Source: Acheta domesticus (Eukaryota > Arthropoda > Insecta > Orthoptera > Gryllidae). Taken from it: DNA of 64,000 nucleotides. The notes under the pieces are model-generated. The model did no database searches and had not been told where the DNA came from. It saw only the letters and a program-made list of their open reading frames with translations. The stretch lies in the NCBI GenBank assembly GCA_031308135.1, contig JAHLJT010000631.1, positions 7,817,286 to 7,881,285 on the forward strand, read 5' to 3'. A program made the translations under genes and the position numbers. Positions 26,101 through 38,830 of the stretch are shown here, piece by piece (the stretch's first letter is position 1; each line of letters opens with the position of its first letter).

Positions 26101-29100
26101 ACTCACCATGTTAGGTGGCTCAGGGCATCAATTGATGTCACTGCAGTGCCTCTGTCTGGGAGGTTCTAGGGAACGAGTCCCAACAATGGCAGCAGTTGAT
26201 AGCCTGATAGCTATGTCGAATTCAGTCGCTATCTGGAGGAGAATTCTAGTGGCTGGCTGCTCTGATGTAGTTTTCCACGGTTATTCTGATAAACACCAGG
26301 CGAATGCCAACAAATGGGCCACAGACCGTGCACAATCTCTCCCTCCTCTTCCTCATCCTATCTTCACCTCTTTCTTATACACACTTGCACTTACATGCAC
26401 TACACTACTATGTACTGGAAGGTCAGTCAGGAGCTTAGAGGTCATGCCAGCTGAGACAGTCTCTGGAGGGAGATACCTGATTGGGGAAAACCTTTGCATG
26501 CCGACAGAGTAGGCCAGCACTGGATCTCGCCACCCATTGGAGGAAGACCACCACTACCTCCCGTAATAAGAACATGCACCATACTTACAGGATTAAGGAC
26601 CTTAGCAGCTGACATGCCCAGAATCACTAATCGATCAATCAGTAAATAACCTCATCTTCCAGCAACAGTGCAGTGAACAACAGGTACCTAATGTCAACAT
26701 TAGGCGACTTCTTTCATGGACATTAATACCTCTTACAACAATTCACAATAGTATGGTGTTCCTTCCCACACCTCCCAAGCAAATTCTAAAAATGATGGTA
26801 TTTTCATCTATCATGGATTCTCGAAAAATGTAATTTTGAAGACTGTTGATTACATCCATTTTAGGGGCTTTGCCCACACCATCTCCCTCACAAATTAGGA
26901 AAAATAATGTAAAAGATAATATTTCATGATTGTTGTCTTTCAGTTATATGAGATGGAGCAGGCTCAGTGTCCTCAGCGTGCATTTCGTCTCAGTCCAGAA
27001 AGTTCGGTGTACAAACAACTTTCCAACAAACCATCCCGGTCTCTGACAGAACTTACATCAGACAAAAACATATTTGCAAAGTAAGTCTGTAAAACTAAAT
27101 ATTTCAGTAAAATTTAAACACACTTCAAAATGTTGTTGAAGGCACATAGTACATTTCCATGTAACCAATGTTCTCATTAAAAATTGTAATGTTTAAAACT
27201 GGTAAAGTTGAACAGTAATAACAAAAACATTCTCAAAACCATTAACACAGATACTCATTTAATATTCAGTCAAAAATCTGAATGCGTTATCTTAAATATA
27301 ATTTAGAAAATTGTTTGTATAAAACAGATATTGCATACAACATGTTGACTTAATATTTGCAGTAATGAAACATTGTCTTACATAATCTAAATGTTGTCAT
27401 GAATCATTTTCATATAAAGATTTTTTCACACAAAATAAGACATGTTTGATGTAGGAAGTAAATGCAACCGCACCTACAGAAAGTTTTGCATTTCTTGTCA
27501 CTCAAATGAACATCACAATCAGGAAGTCAAAATTGTTCTAAAAGAATATCATGTGAAAGTTTTGCTTATTGTGTTTCAGGCTGCACTGGTGGTTTACATG
27601 GCTGTTGAGGGCAGGTGCTGAACGACTAGTCGAAAGAGTGAGTGAAGGCCTTCCTGGTCAGATTACAACCATGGAGTGGGATAGATTCCACTATGAGGGT
27701 GGGTATACTCTTGAGAGTTCTTGATAAATTAAATTAACAGATTTAAGTAGCATCGTTGTATTTACCATCATACATCAAATTAAACATGCGTAGGGGAGGG
27801 TGAACTGGGCCGTGAAAGTAATGCCTTAGCAGGCACCATTTTATTTTCTCAATGTAGGGAGTGCCACAGAGGGTTCGGTAGCAATAGTGAGTTCTACAGA
27901 GTCTGATAGCAATAGTGAATGCCACAGGGGGTACAGTAGCAATAGTGAGAAAGAGACTCGACATCTATCCACTAGCAGAACACTTAAGGGCAACAACTCT
28001 GCCATCCACTTTTAAAAAGAAATTCAGATGCCCTACAAAAAGAAACATGCTAATTTTTATTATCTTTTCATTTTCTTCAATAGGTAAACAATATATACTG
28101 TGTGATCCTTCATGGTTCACCACTGCCATATTATATTTTTTCTTCTCTCTGTATTTGTCCTATTCCATTATTTTGCCATTAACATTGGAAACATCCTATG
28201 TAGATTACATAGATATCTGTTGTTTATAAGTAATATGATTTAATCCCTTAGTTGCAGACATGGAGGAGGGCTTCACATTAGTCTCGGCCAAAGAACGCCA
28301 TTGCCCTGTCCAAGAGTTGGAGGCAAGTGGGGAAGTTTTATCACACAAGCCTGCCATCAGTAATGTGCGACAGTTGCGAGAGATCCTTGGGCACCAACAA
28401 TTCCTCACACTAGCTTATTGTTTCATGACTGGGCATCAAATTGTGGTGCGAGGTCAACCTCAAGAACTTGTTTCTAGTATTATCCGATGCCTGAAGGTAG
28501 TTTCAAGAATTTCATTTTCCTAATAATTGTTTTTGAGATTACATAATTCTTTCTTGAGGTGTATTTTTTGATTTCTTTTTCTTAGGTACTGGTGCCAAGG
28601 TCATGTTATCGTGCAGTTCTACAGTCTGAAGAGTACATGGATACTTCTCATTGTAATATTCTTGGTTTGGATCCATGGGCTGCAGCTCCACAACCAAGTT
28701 CTGCTATTGCTCGCCTTGACATACTCCCCCCTCTGGACAAGAACGACATGTACGAACTTCAGAAATTCAATTATAAACTCACCTGGGGTGGAAAACTTCC
28801 TCCAAAATGTAAAGTTTAATTCTATATATAATTATATACAAAGAATTTTAATTAAAATGACTGTACAATAATAATCTAATACTTTTTGTCATCAGGCCCT
28901 ACAGTTCTAATGAAAATGGAAAAGGCATTGGATAATCCTAGACTTGCTGATACTGTTTTACAATACCATTTTGTTGCCCTCAAAGAAGAATGGCTGAAGT
29001 AAATATTATAAAATATAATAAAAATAAATAAAGATATATATACAAGTTTATATCAGTGACAATAGTGTAGGCTTTTATTACTTGACGTAAAATTTAATTA

Positions 29101-29368
29101 ATATGTTGGTTGAATGTTGGTACTTTTGCCAGTCAGAGACAGTGGTATTTTTGTCCACGAGATCTATTGAACTGCATTATTAGCAGTTTATTTTCATGAT
29201 TTTTCCTTAACTTTTTTGTTTTTCTTTTGCAGTATTGCTAAAGTGTTAAAACAAGTTCACCAGCCTATTGGACAGTTCCAAGATATGTCGAATCTCCTGC
29301 ACGCTCTAGGTGCTCAAGAACAAGATAAAGCATTATTGGACTTTTGGGCTGCTGGTGTTGTATCATGA
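23127..29368 (+). CDS. FLCN: Folliculin (FLCN), eight coding exons, one apparent 1-base frameshift
   Basis: Coding exons: 23127-23336, 24966-25335, 26944-27080, 27580-27698, 28252-28496, 28586-28808, 28896-28998 and 29233-29368. All junctions are GT-AG and phases agree. The N-terminus, [16 protein letters not shown], is close to vertebrate folliculin. Exon 2 carries [19 protein letters not shown] and [16 protein letters not shown] of the longin domain. The remaining exons follow the DENN-like half and end in [11 protein letters not shown]. With one T removed from the run at 25257-25262, exon 2 reads [11 protein letters not shown] and joins exon 3 in frame, for about 513 residues. As written, the frame stops at 25311-25313. 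Folliculin is a GTPase-activating protein for RagC/D at lysosomes, acting with FNIP in amino-acid signalling to TORC1 and TFE factors. Full conservation of the other exons argues for a working gene and an assembly error. Confidence 0.95.
23337..24965 (+). other. FLCN intron 1 (of the coding part)
   Basis: AT-rich intron of 1.6 kb. The phrase 'taggca' recurs near 23485-23510 and again in 24255-24410 ('aggcattt...aaataggcatt'), which looks like a small diverged dispersed repeat. No gene is seen. Confidence 0.6.
26060..26640 (+). mobile_element. Possible tRNA-derived SINE in FLCN intron 2
   Basis: Within the 25336-26943 intron, a stretch richer in GC than its surroundings contains TGGCTCAGGGC (26116-26126), similar to a Pol III A box. 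GGAACGAGTCC (26170-26180) follows 54 bases later and resembles the B-box consensus GGTTCGANTCC at nine of eleven positions. No poly-A tail or target duplication was confirmed. The open frame over it has no known domain. Confidence 0.35.
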
Positions 29369-30111
29369 TAATTATCATTGCAATAGTGATAAAGGTGTAA
29401 ATGCTTGTATATACTTATAGTATTATCATTTTGTGATACATATATGTGATAGAAGTTGTGAGACTTATTTTTGAGACTGCTTTCATTTGTTAATGTAAAT
29501 GTTATTTAAATATACACAAAATTTTCCCCTCACTATTGTTTTTTTGAATTCATGAAAATAAATAAGTAAACAAATTACAGATATGAAATACACTATAACT
29601 ACTGTGCTACAACTGCACATACTTTCCTGCATTAAAAAAACTTTGGAGCAGATTCCAAGAAAATATTTTTTTAAAAGAAATTACAGACATTTCTTGTACC
29701 ATAGACTTATCATAATGACTGAATTCTTAAATGTCATCACTGAAATGTGTATGTAAAGGGACACATGTTTTGCTTAACTTTCTCGCCTCATAAGAGAAAG
29801 ATATTTAATCGAAAATTAAGGTGTAGCCAGAATTCATGATTTGTTGGTTCTTGATACCAAACTAGTCATGATACAGAATGGCACAGACTTTCCCGTATTA
29901 GTTTTCTATTAACTTTTGTCTCGGCAGGCTTTTCGGACTTGACACACTAGCCACACAGCTGCCATCTATCGCTGCTCAAAGAACGTTTTTTGACATTTTC
30001 TTATTTTTTTGGTTTTTACATAGTAGAATGGAAATATTATTTTAAGAATATTAAAGAACAATAAAACCTCATCCTAAATGGCAATTTTCTTTGAAAAAAT
30101 TGAAGCAGTTT
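29369..30111. other. Intergenic after FLCN, with candidate poly(A) signal
   Basis: AATAAA at 29557-29562 is the best candidate poly(A) signal for FLCN, giving a 3' UTR of about 200 bases. The rest is AT-rich with nothing recognised. Confidence 0.5.
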
Positions 30112-30724
30112 TTAACACATTGACTGCCAAGGCTATATAGGTAGATGGTTCACTACTTTTCCACATAATATAAGTGTAATGCATGTCAATATTTTGAAAA
30201 AATACCCACCCATTACTACCCAGAATGATTCTATTCGCATAGGGCTCGCCCATTGTTGTCACGTTCGTGCCCGCACAGGAGCCATTGCAGACCTCTGGTA
30301 GCATGTTTTTGCCACTTTTGGTGCTATTCAATTGTTATGTTGCTAAATTATACTACTAGGGCACTCCTGACGCGCCGAATGGTGGTTATTGAGTATTTTT
30401 TTTCCATAAGAAGAAGCAAAACCGTTGAAACTTAGCTGCATAACCCCGTCAACTTCGATGCGGACCAACCACCGTTTATTTTACATTGGCCTCTCCCACC
30501 AACTTAACCACAGGCTTATAGCAGCTAAGCACGGTTTTAGATGAAGATTCGAACTGACCCAAGTCATGTGTACACCCTAGCCAGGAATGTATAATGACTT
30601 AGCGATCACGGCTAAACCAACATCTGGCATTGTGAATGAAAAATCATGCTTATATGTTTTGTTTAGGATGTACCACACATGATGTGTGGTACCGCATGGC
30701 GCCATGCGGCAGTCAACGTGTTAA
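30112..30724. mobile_element. TTAA-flanked non-autonomous piggyBac-like element (copy 1)
   Basis: TTAA at 30112-30115 and 30721-30724 flank a 605-bp element with inverted ends CACATTGACTGCC and GGCAGTCAACGTG (one mismatch in 13). TTAA target duplication is the hallmark of piggyBac transposition. The interior ('gtagcatgtttttgccactttt' onward) is closely similar to the element at 50241-50793. Near the right end are two adjacent perfect dyads: TACCACACA/TGTGTGGTA around 30671-30691 and CCGCATGGCGCCATGCGG around 30692-30709. No transposase is encoded. Confidence 0.8.
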
Positions 30725-32320
30725 GAAAATAGAGTTTAAGCACTAATGTAAATTCAAAATTTGAAGCACTTGTCCACCAAAAATGTTTAAGTTCTTGAAA
30801 AACTTCATTACAAGTCATTTGAAGTGATTGTGTTTTCAAGAAACTTTATATGACATTATTTAAAACATATGTACTCATAAATATAATATGAACGAATTGC
30901 TGCTAATGTAAATATTAATGATACATACAGAACATAACAGTATACAGAATCTGTGAACCTGAAAAGGTCAACCAGCATGGCATAGGTAATATTCACAGCA
31001 GCTGCAAGAACATCTGGAGTCATGGTGTCTTTTAGGATACCACTTCCGTCTTCAGCTATTTACGGCAACAAAAATAATTCCTCCCAGATTGTAACGTAGT
31101 CTGTAAGTCAATGATGACAAAAGTGAAAGCTACGCAGAAGGGATTAAGAAAGAAAGGGTTTTCAACAGGACGTACAGTTTGACTGGTATCAAAAAAGACC
31201 CCACAACTCCACTTAGGATTAAAAAAGGTCGTGTACAAATACTACTATAAATTTTACTTTAAATTTTCTTTACTTTTGTAATAAGGGATGGTAAAAAATA
31301 TGGTGACAGTCCCAGTTTTGGGTATCGCTTGGTTTTTTCGAAAATTGCAAAAAAAAAAAGAGTAATAAGGGCCAGTAAAAACGAAGGAGCTGGTCTCAAG
31401 CTATAGCTCCATTTTTTCAAAAATGCCAAAAGAATGTGAACATTTCAAAACTTTGTAGTTTTAGGAAACATAGGAAATATGGGAAATAACTTGCTTCAAA
31501 CAGAGTCCGTTGTAAAAATATAAACTATTTAAAAAAAGGTCATGAACAACTTTTTTGGAAAAATGAGCTGATTTTGCTTATTTAGTGCCAGAAATGTTCG
31601 TAATTTCTAAAACATGATTTTCTGAAAATCTGCACGAAATATTTTCATTTAAGTTTCTCCTCATACCTAAGAGAGTATGGTAAATAAATAAATAGCGGTG
31701 CAATAGAATGGCACAGTCTTTCACGCAATACTTAGTTTTTTGATCTCCTAAGTCTGAACTATGAATGATTCTCTTCCCAGATAACTTCTTTGGTCGCCTG
31801 AAAGACATTTTTTCACGTTTTCTCAATTTTTCGGCTTCCTAATGCTACAACTGAAACCACTTATTACTATTATATAAGTGTAAATGCTATGTACTGCCAG
31901 GGTGGCCAAGATGGCTAATAGGTGGGCACGGACTCAACTCTTTGGAGGGAAACTTCATTGGTCTGTGCCTTGGTTGGGGAGTATTTGTCAATTCTGTAAT
32001 TCAGGAAATAATTGAGAATCCGTCTCCATCTATGTAATTAACACACAGGGAAGGGGCATTTCCATGTACATTTTAAATAATTATTTAAAATACTCACAGT
32101 TCAACATAAAAAAAAATAACCAGTTCAAAATAAGAAAAATTGACAAATGTTCCATAGTCCAAATACGATCAGTAATATGGGGAGAGGAAAAAAAAAGAGA
32201 GAGAGAGAGAGAGAATGCACTTTTACTTAAAAATTTCATTGATGCTATTAAACACTTCAGTCATTATAAGGTAAGTATTTGCTGTTATAGACCAAAACAA
32301 TATCCATGTATAGTTATGTA
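30725..32320. other. Intergenic, nothing clearly recognised
   Basis: AT-rich. A more GC-balanced patch at about 31895-32040 ('gggtggccaagatggctaat') may be a short dispersed repeat. A GA dinucleotide microsatellite lies at about 32196-32215. The open frames have no recognisable domain. Confidence 0.45.
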
Positions 32321-33400
32321 TTGTGATGGAACTGCTCACAAAATGGAGGCGCCGACACACTTATGGTGTGACAGTCGTCCCAAGTCGCAGGAGGGGACAC
32401 GCGCTGAATTTATTTAATAAGGGCGCCAAGCGCATGCCCACTTACCTGCTTAATGTCGCCGGCGTTGAGCGTCTCAGGGGTGAGCGCCCTGGGTCGAAGG
32501 GTTGCATTTGGTGGTTTCTTAAGATTTAGAATAATAACACTTTGCTATGGTATTAATTGGTTCACCCGACCAAATGGCGGGGACTAATTTATTCAAAAAA
32601 TTAAACGAAGAGAAACTGTTCAGGTTGATGCTGGGTTATTGTCACTTTAGTAGCCGATTAATGAATGATGGTGATGACAACTTACAATCTGTGATGTTAG
32701 ATGGTAATGTCACCGCGACTGGATTGCTCGCCGAGCGACGGAGAAGTGTAGTCGGACCCTCAGGAGGCGACGCCGGAACGTTGCAAGGTTGGCCTCCGAT
32801 TGCCTCCGGGGTGATGACTCCGGCGCACGGGACGTCGGCGGTGGATGACCGGGCGGTCGCGACGTGATGCTCGCGCGCGTCTCAGGCCGTCACACGACAC
32901 CTGGACCGCGTATGACGCTCGAAGCCAAACTTTGGCTATTCGGAATTAATTCCGTGAAGACCGGGCAAGTTTCGCAGTGGTCGGCTCAGTGTGTGCCTTA
33001 CCCACTGCTGCTGTTCCCTTTCTACCGCAGGTTTCATTAACTGACTAATATTCGGTGGCTTTCTTAACTACCACTGTTAATCTACTCAAAACTTTACTTG
33101 TTGGTTTCTATCTCCATACGACTTCTCCTGCACGACCGTCCTCTCTAGCGTCTGTCGCCCGTCCTCTCTCTGGCCTCGCTCGCCCGTCTGTCCCTTTCGT
33201 TTTTTCGAAAAAATCTCAAAGTGCTCACGTGCTTCCTGCCTAGTGATTTTATTGGTCGGATTTGAACTTCTCGAACCTTCTATTTCATCAACGGTGCCTT
33301 CTGGTTGTTCATTGGCCGGCATTGTTAGGCCGGAGGAGCGCGCACGTGTCCCTTCTGCTTTGGCATGTGATGATTTTATAGGCTTTTAGAGGATTATTGA
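32321..33400. mobile_element. GC-rich possible LTR-retroelement remnant
   Basis: Abrupt rise in GC with CpG-rich segments at 32340-32500 and 32700-32950. On the minus strand a 78-codon open frame (33322-33086) starts MPANEQPEGTVDEIEGS and is charged and Arg/Lys/Glu-rich, as a gag N-terminus might be. It is followed (minus-strand upstream) by the tandem repeats at 33400-33790, which could be the leader. No protease, RT or integrase is seen. It could equally be an unrelated CpG-rich repeat. Confidence 0.3.
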
Positions 33401-33790
33401 GCCGGGTGCGATCGCCAAGTCGCTAAAATGGTTGTTCCGGCTGTCGATCATCCAGTATTGTTGGACAAAGGGTAAGATTTATTGTTAGGGGCTTCTGGAG
33501 AACTTGGGCCGTTGGGCGGAACTAAATCGGGTCGCGGTGGACGCGTGGCCCTTTCCAACTTCCGGTAATTTGGCGTGACGCGGGGGTGAGAGGGTGCGAT
33601 GGTCACCCGACGCATCGCGGTATTGTCAGAAAAAGGGTATAATTGATAGTTGAAAGTTTATGGGAGGCTTGAGCGGCTGGGCGTATCTAATTCGAGGGCG
33701 CGTAGTTCTTTCCTGCCGTCCGGTAATTTGGCGTGACGCAAGGGTGGAGGACTGCGATGGTCCCCGACACATCGCAGTATAAAGATCTTG
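33400..33790. repeat. Tandem ~158-bp GC-rich direct repeats
   Basis: The phrases 'ggtaatttggcgtgacgc' and 'gtgcgatggtc...catcgcggtat' occur near 33563 and are repeated near 33721, about 158 bases apart. A more diverged partial copy lies at 33400-33470 ('gtattgttggacaaaggg'). The repeats sit at the edge of the GC-rich segment. Confidence 0.7.
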
Positions 33791-34604
33791 GTAAATATAA
33801 AATGTGAATATTCACACAAATGCAGTCTATGAATTCACAGAAATGCATTTTCTATGGTAACTTTTCTGTAGCTCTCCTTCTGGGTGATGTAATTGCACGG
33901 CTTCAGCTAGTAAGAGTGATATCAACATAATTGAAACACCAATTTAAAAAGAAACTTATGAAGATTTATAAAAAATAAAATACCAAAAAATTATTCATTG
34001 ACTGGAAATCAATACCATGTCCCATTAATGCTAGAGTAGGGAACCAGCCAATGGGAGACCACATGGAGAAACAACAGTTAATGAAAATGGGAAAACATGG
34101 AATTTTCTAGCTTTCAATCAACTGAAGATAACAAACATGTTCTTTAAACACAAAGAAATACACAAATGCACACAGACAGTCAGAGGGTCCAAATCTTCGA
34201 CAGACTATACCTGTGAACCAAAAAATGAAGTCAAACATTAAATACACGTGTACTGAAGAGCCAATGTACAATCCGACCGTTTTCTTTTAACACTTAAGAT
34301 CAGAATTCATCCAATTTGGTTAGCAAAGAAGAAATTCTCAAAAAAAACAGAAAATTGCTGCTTCAAAGTACATCTCTTACGACAACTCGGTATATAGAGG
34401 CTATACTGGTCCAGAATGGAAAAATATGTAGATCATAGAGTAATTAATATCGATAAAGAACAAGAATGTTTGGATCTTAAATAAGTCATTAAAGTAGCTG
34501 AAGAAACTTAAGGGAGAAGGCATAAATGAGCCATTTCACATCAAATCACACAGGAGTTTACCCAACTTTTTTTTTAATGGACGATATTATTTTTTCCGTA
34601 AATG
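33791..34604. other. AT-rich repeat debris, nothing recognised
   Basis: No open frame with recognisable similarity. 'catttcacatcaaatcacacagg' near 34535 resembles the complement of 'atgatttgacgtggaatgg' near 37300, suggesting dispersed-repeat ends. Confidence 0.4.
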
Positions 34605-35895
34605 TGGACATCAAAAAGAAAGACATGTATTTTTTATTTGCTTGAAAATTGATTATTTGTGTAGTTATGCCTATATTAAATTTTGGAATTTACAGGTACT
34701 TCACAAAATATGATCAATTGTTGCTCCAAATGTATTCAACATAAAAATTCCTGGTTTGTTTCATTTAAAACTTTAAAAATGTATATTTTATTCGTTTGTA
34801 AATAAATTTTTCAAAAATTACTTTTCTCATTTAAAAAATGATTTTTTAAAAAAAATATAGTAAAATTTCTATACAAAGTCAATGAGATAAAAATGTGAAA
34901 AAAGTTATAGGCATAATCCTTGTTCAATTTTCAATAAAATACAAGAAAAAAAGTGGGCACACCACACGTACAGTTCTAAAAAAAATCAATTGCAAGTATG
35001 ACGATGCGCTCTGCCTACCCATGCATCAAAACCATCAAATCAGCTAATTTGGTTCGTTCAGTCTTTGGCACTAGTGCTTAAGAACTAAAAACATGGATTC
35101 TGGCTACACCATGAGTTGGAGGATTTTTTTTTCTAAATTTAGCAACAGGATTTATCCACTTTTTCGTTACCAGAGTCCGACAATGAGATTTTTGCCAATG
35201 AAAATTCACCGTTTTGTGGTGTACGATTACGTAACTTTCTCTTCTAACGAAGTATTCATAAGGCGAGAAAGTAAAAAATAATGACCGTCTGCCTGATTAG
35301 GGTTTCAAGAGTTATTAGTATTTCAGATGTTCACTCTGCCCCCAGAATGTTTGACATTGTGTCATCCATGTTCTTGAGGGGGACTACTTTTATTAAAAAT
35401 GTATCTCTGTTTTTCAAATGAATGACATGAATGTATGGCATTCATTGTGGACATCAAAAAAGAGTCATGTTTCTTTATTTACCTGAAAATTGATTATTTC
35501 TGCAGTTAGGCCTACATTAAATTTTGGTATTTACGCGGACTTCGCAAAATGTGATTGATTGATTGATGCAAATGTACTTACAATAAAAATTCCTTGTTTG
35601 TTACATTTAATATTTTGATATATGTATTTTATTCCTCTGTAAATTACTTTCTCAAAAAATAAATATTTCTATATAAACTCACTCAGATAAAAATTTGAAA
35701 AAAAATATAGGCGTATTTATTGTTCAATTTTCTACAAAACACATGCGGGCACGTGGTTCCTGCCGCAGCTCTAACGAATTGTGTTCCATCAGTCTCTGGT
35801 ACAAGTGCCGAAGAATAAAAAAAAAAAAAAAAAGACTGTCTCCCTGATTAGGGTTTCATATTATTAACTCGTATGTTCACTCTGTCCCGAGGGGG
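34605..35895. repeat. Diverged direct duplication (two units)
   Basis: The stretch starting 'gtggacatcaaaaag' near 34605 recurs near 35450 with the same order of landmarks: 'cctgaaaattgattatt', 'ttaaattttgg.atttac', 'aaaaattcc.tg.tttgtt', 'ttggcac.agtgc' and 'cctgattagggttt'. The first unit has an extra ~190 bases (about 35092-35280) that resembles sequence near 39285-39375 ('aggatttatccactttttcgttaccag'). This is repeat DNA, with no coding potential recognised. Confidence 0.65.
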
Positions 35896-36092
35896 GGTGA
35901 CAGCAAAACGGATTTTACTACTGCTTTTCCTCGTATCAGCGAAACAAATTTTAATGCAAATTCCCTCTGCGTCCTCGGGATGGGGTGCCCTACTGACCTT
36001 GCTCATGAAATACAACTGACCACTTGTCAAGGAACATGAGTAAAATTTTCTGAACATCAGTTGCAATATGCACCTTATAAAGAGGAGTGCTA

Positions 36093-36153
36093 GAGATTTC
36101 CTTTTCTTAAAATCGTTATCTTTCTGATAACGATTTTAAGAAAAGGAAATCTC
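36093..36153. repeat. Perfect 28-bp inverted repeat with 5-base loop
   Basis: 36093-36120 and 36126-36153 are exact reverse complements around the loop TTTCT. The transcript would form a 28-base-pair uninterrupted hairpin. No element ends are evident around it. It may have arisen by template switching at a fork. Confidence 0.9.
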
Positions 36154-37440
36154 CAAGACATGTAAACCACGATTTACTAGTGAAACTTGAATTACAGGGA
36201 GTCTTTAGATTGGCGAATTTGTCATTCATGCGAAAAAAAGGGAATCAGCTTCCAATAAGTCCTTTTGTTAGAGAAGAGAGTGTCGAGATCAGTGGCTCTC
36301 GTGACATCCAGCGGAACGTCCAGTGAATATAGTGAAGAGTGGAAATCAAGGAAATGATAATATAAGCTCTTCAGATCATCAAGTTTTTGCAAAATTAATG
36401 TAGGGAAGAGAAACAAGAGTTTAATTGCAATAGGAGGAACCCCCTATCAAGAAAAGAAAATTGCAACAAAAATGGTATCCTCATGAGAAATTTCAGAAAG
36501 TGCAAAGATTTTTTTTTTTAACTTTGAGGATGCTTTCATGTCCATTGAAAATTCAGATAAAAAAAAATGTATTATTAAGAAACTTATAGATTCCTTTCAC
36601 TCAACAAATGACAAGACGTTGAATATTCAAATTATGACAATTTTGTTGATTGTCAAATTTTGAAAAGTTGGACATACAATAAAATCAAATGACATTTTGC
36701 AGCAACTGAACAGATGATGAAAGTGGCTAAAAACTTGACTGAAGAAAATGGAATTTTGTCCAGACCTGAAAGTAAATTCGGTAAGACATTAGAACTGTGC
36801 ACTGTGACGACAGTTCAGAATTCAAAGGTAAGCAAGTATTATATTTGAAGTGAGTTGTGAGGGACCAGAAAATTTCAATTACAACATGAGTCAAGATTCC
36901 GTCATTTAATAACCAAATACAATCATGGAGTTGCACCACCTCAAGAAGTACTTAAATTAATACTTCATCCAAAGAAACCACTTTGATTTTTTCTGGAGTT
37001 GTCAACATTCTAGTGAGTTTATAAATTTTTATTTTTTTATATTTAGCTCATTGAGTTTATAAAAATATTAAATTTTCAACATTTCAATTTTTTGAAAAAA
37101 GTTCAAAATTCAGGGAATTAAATATTTTTCAAAATCTCAAAAATTAAACATGTTTTTAAGTTCTGAAAAAGTTTTTGTTTCTGAAAATAAAGTTAGAAAA
37201 AAATAAAAATACACATGTTAACTTATTTGATCCATATAATACATAGAAATAATTAGGAAAGTAATTAAAAATATGAAGGTCAAATTTTGGTCTTTTTTGT
37301 ATGATTTGACGTGGAATGGCTCAAATGGAGCAATACCTGAGGCTAAAAATTTCGAATTAAGAAATAAAGCAAATAATAAAGGAATTTATGAAGTATTTGT
37401 AAAGTAAAAAAAGTAGCATATCTAAAATTTTTACAAACAA
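36154..37440. other. AT-rich repeat debris, nothing recognised
   Basis: Low-complexity A/T tracts (e.g. around 37020-37220). No recognisable gene or element boundary. Confidence 0.4.
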
Positions 37441-38830
37441 AATCGCAAGATGACAACCACAATTATAAATACAAACATGAAATAGCAAAAAAAGAAGGGA
37501 GAAAATTAAATAGAGAAAGTTTGGGTAACTACACAAGCAATATTGATTATGATGTTCATGGTGCTAAGGCAATGATCTATAAGGCTCTGAAACATTTAAA
37601 CACAAAAGAAACACTGTACATCTGAATAATATCAACACAGAAGATTGGTTAGAATATTTTACTAATCCATGGACAAATCGTGAAGTGGAGATAATTTAAG
37701 AAATGGCTACCAAACTTTTGAACTAATAAATGATATTGACCTTCTAGAATATTTTATGGAAAATATCCTGAAGTTGTTCCTTAATAATAAACCCTAGGAA
37801 GGGAAGAAGTAAACATGGAACTTCCAAAATATACTTTTAAGTTAATTGAACATCATCTTCTGCAATCAGGCTTCAGCAAAGGATCTTGCTCAGACTGTGA
37901 TTATATCCTACAGCAAATTATTCAAAACAGAAGATAATTCTATCTTCCAAGTTCATCTCTTTGTGGATTACGACAAAGCTTTTGATTTCATTTATAGACT
38001 ATAATTAATCTATCTATGTAGATAGATGGATTTGGCTATAGAAGAATGGCAAACATCACCATTACCTGGAATAAATGTAGATAATACGCCCTTGAAGATG
38101 ATGCTATTTGCAAGTGATCAACTACTTGTTGCAGAATCTGAAAATGACTTACAAACAGCAGCTAACAAATTACAAAAGGTAATGGAGCAATTTCATCTTA
38201 AGATATGTTACCAAATCTAAAACAATGGCTTTTGTAGGTCCAGAACATGTCTGGTGCAAAATAGTTCTAAATAATACAAGTTAAGGACAAGATTGCACCT
38301 TTCTTTACTTAAGCAGCAGTGTCATATCTAACAGAAAGCAATCTTGATGTCAAACTGTGCATGTTTCAGAGAATGTGGAACAAAAACAAAAACATTAAAA
38401 AAAAGAAAACCTGAAGAGACCCTCAGTAAAATTTTATAAAACACTTGCCATCCCAATACTAATATAAGGGTGTGAAAATTGTCATTAAGTAGATCAAAAA
38501 GAAAAATTCAAACTAGCGAAATGAAGTTCCAGCGAAGTGTTCCTAATTATACTTTATTAGATCATAAGAAAAAAGAGGATATATACGACAAGAACTAAAT
38601 ATTTTTAACCTCTCAAAAAGAGTCAAAAAACAGAAACAAAATTGGTACACTCTTATTGTATGAATGAACAACATCAGACTCCCTAAACAAATAATAAATG
38701 ATGTACCAGTTGGCAGAAGAAGAGTAAGAAGACTAAAGACTCTGTGAATTGATATTAAGGTTGATGATGACACCACGCCTTCAGGCCTAATCCTCAATGT
38801 AATTTTCAAGGGGAAAAAAATGGAAGTTCA
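37440..38830 (+). mobile_element. Decayed LINE, reverse transcriptase fragment
   Basis: An RT start resembling the family motif (QSGFSKGSCS) lies near 37867-37896. FVDYDKAFDFI is read near 37963-37995. The open frame 38026-38220 carries MMLFASDQLLVAESENDLQ, where active RTs have a double aspartate (FADD) but this copy reads FASD, followed by NKLQKVMEQFHLKI. Frameshifts and stops interrupt it, and a 3' tail extends to about 38830. It is similar in order to the LINE at 13.5-15.4 kb but clearly a different, diverged copy. Confidence 0.7.

Noticed and set aside
25336..26943. Possible additional FLCN exon in this intron
   Set aside because: Exon 2 (after frame correction) and exon 3 join in phase and match the contiguous folliculin order; no extra exon is needed.
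32196..32215. GA-repeat as a possible GAGA-factor site
   Set aside because: A plain dinucleotide microsatellite far from any recognised gene start.
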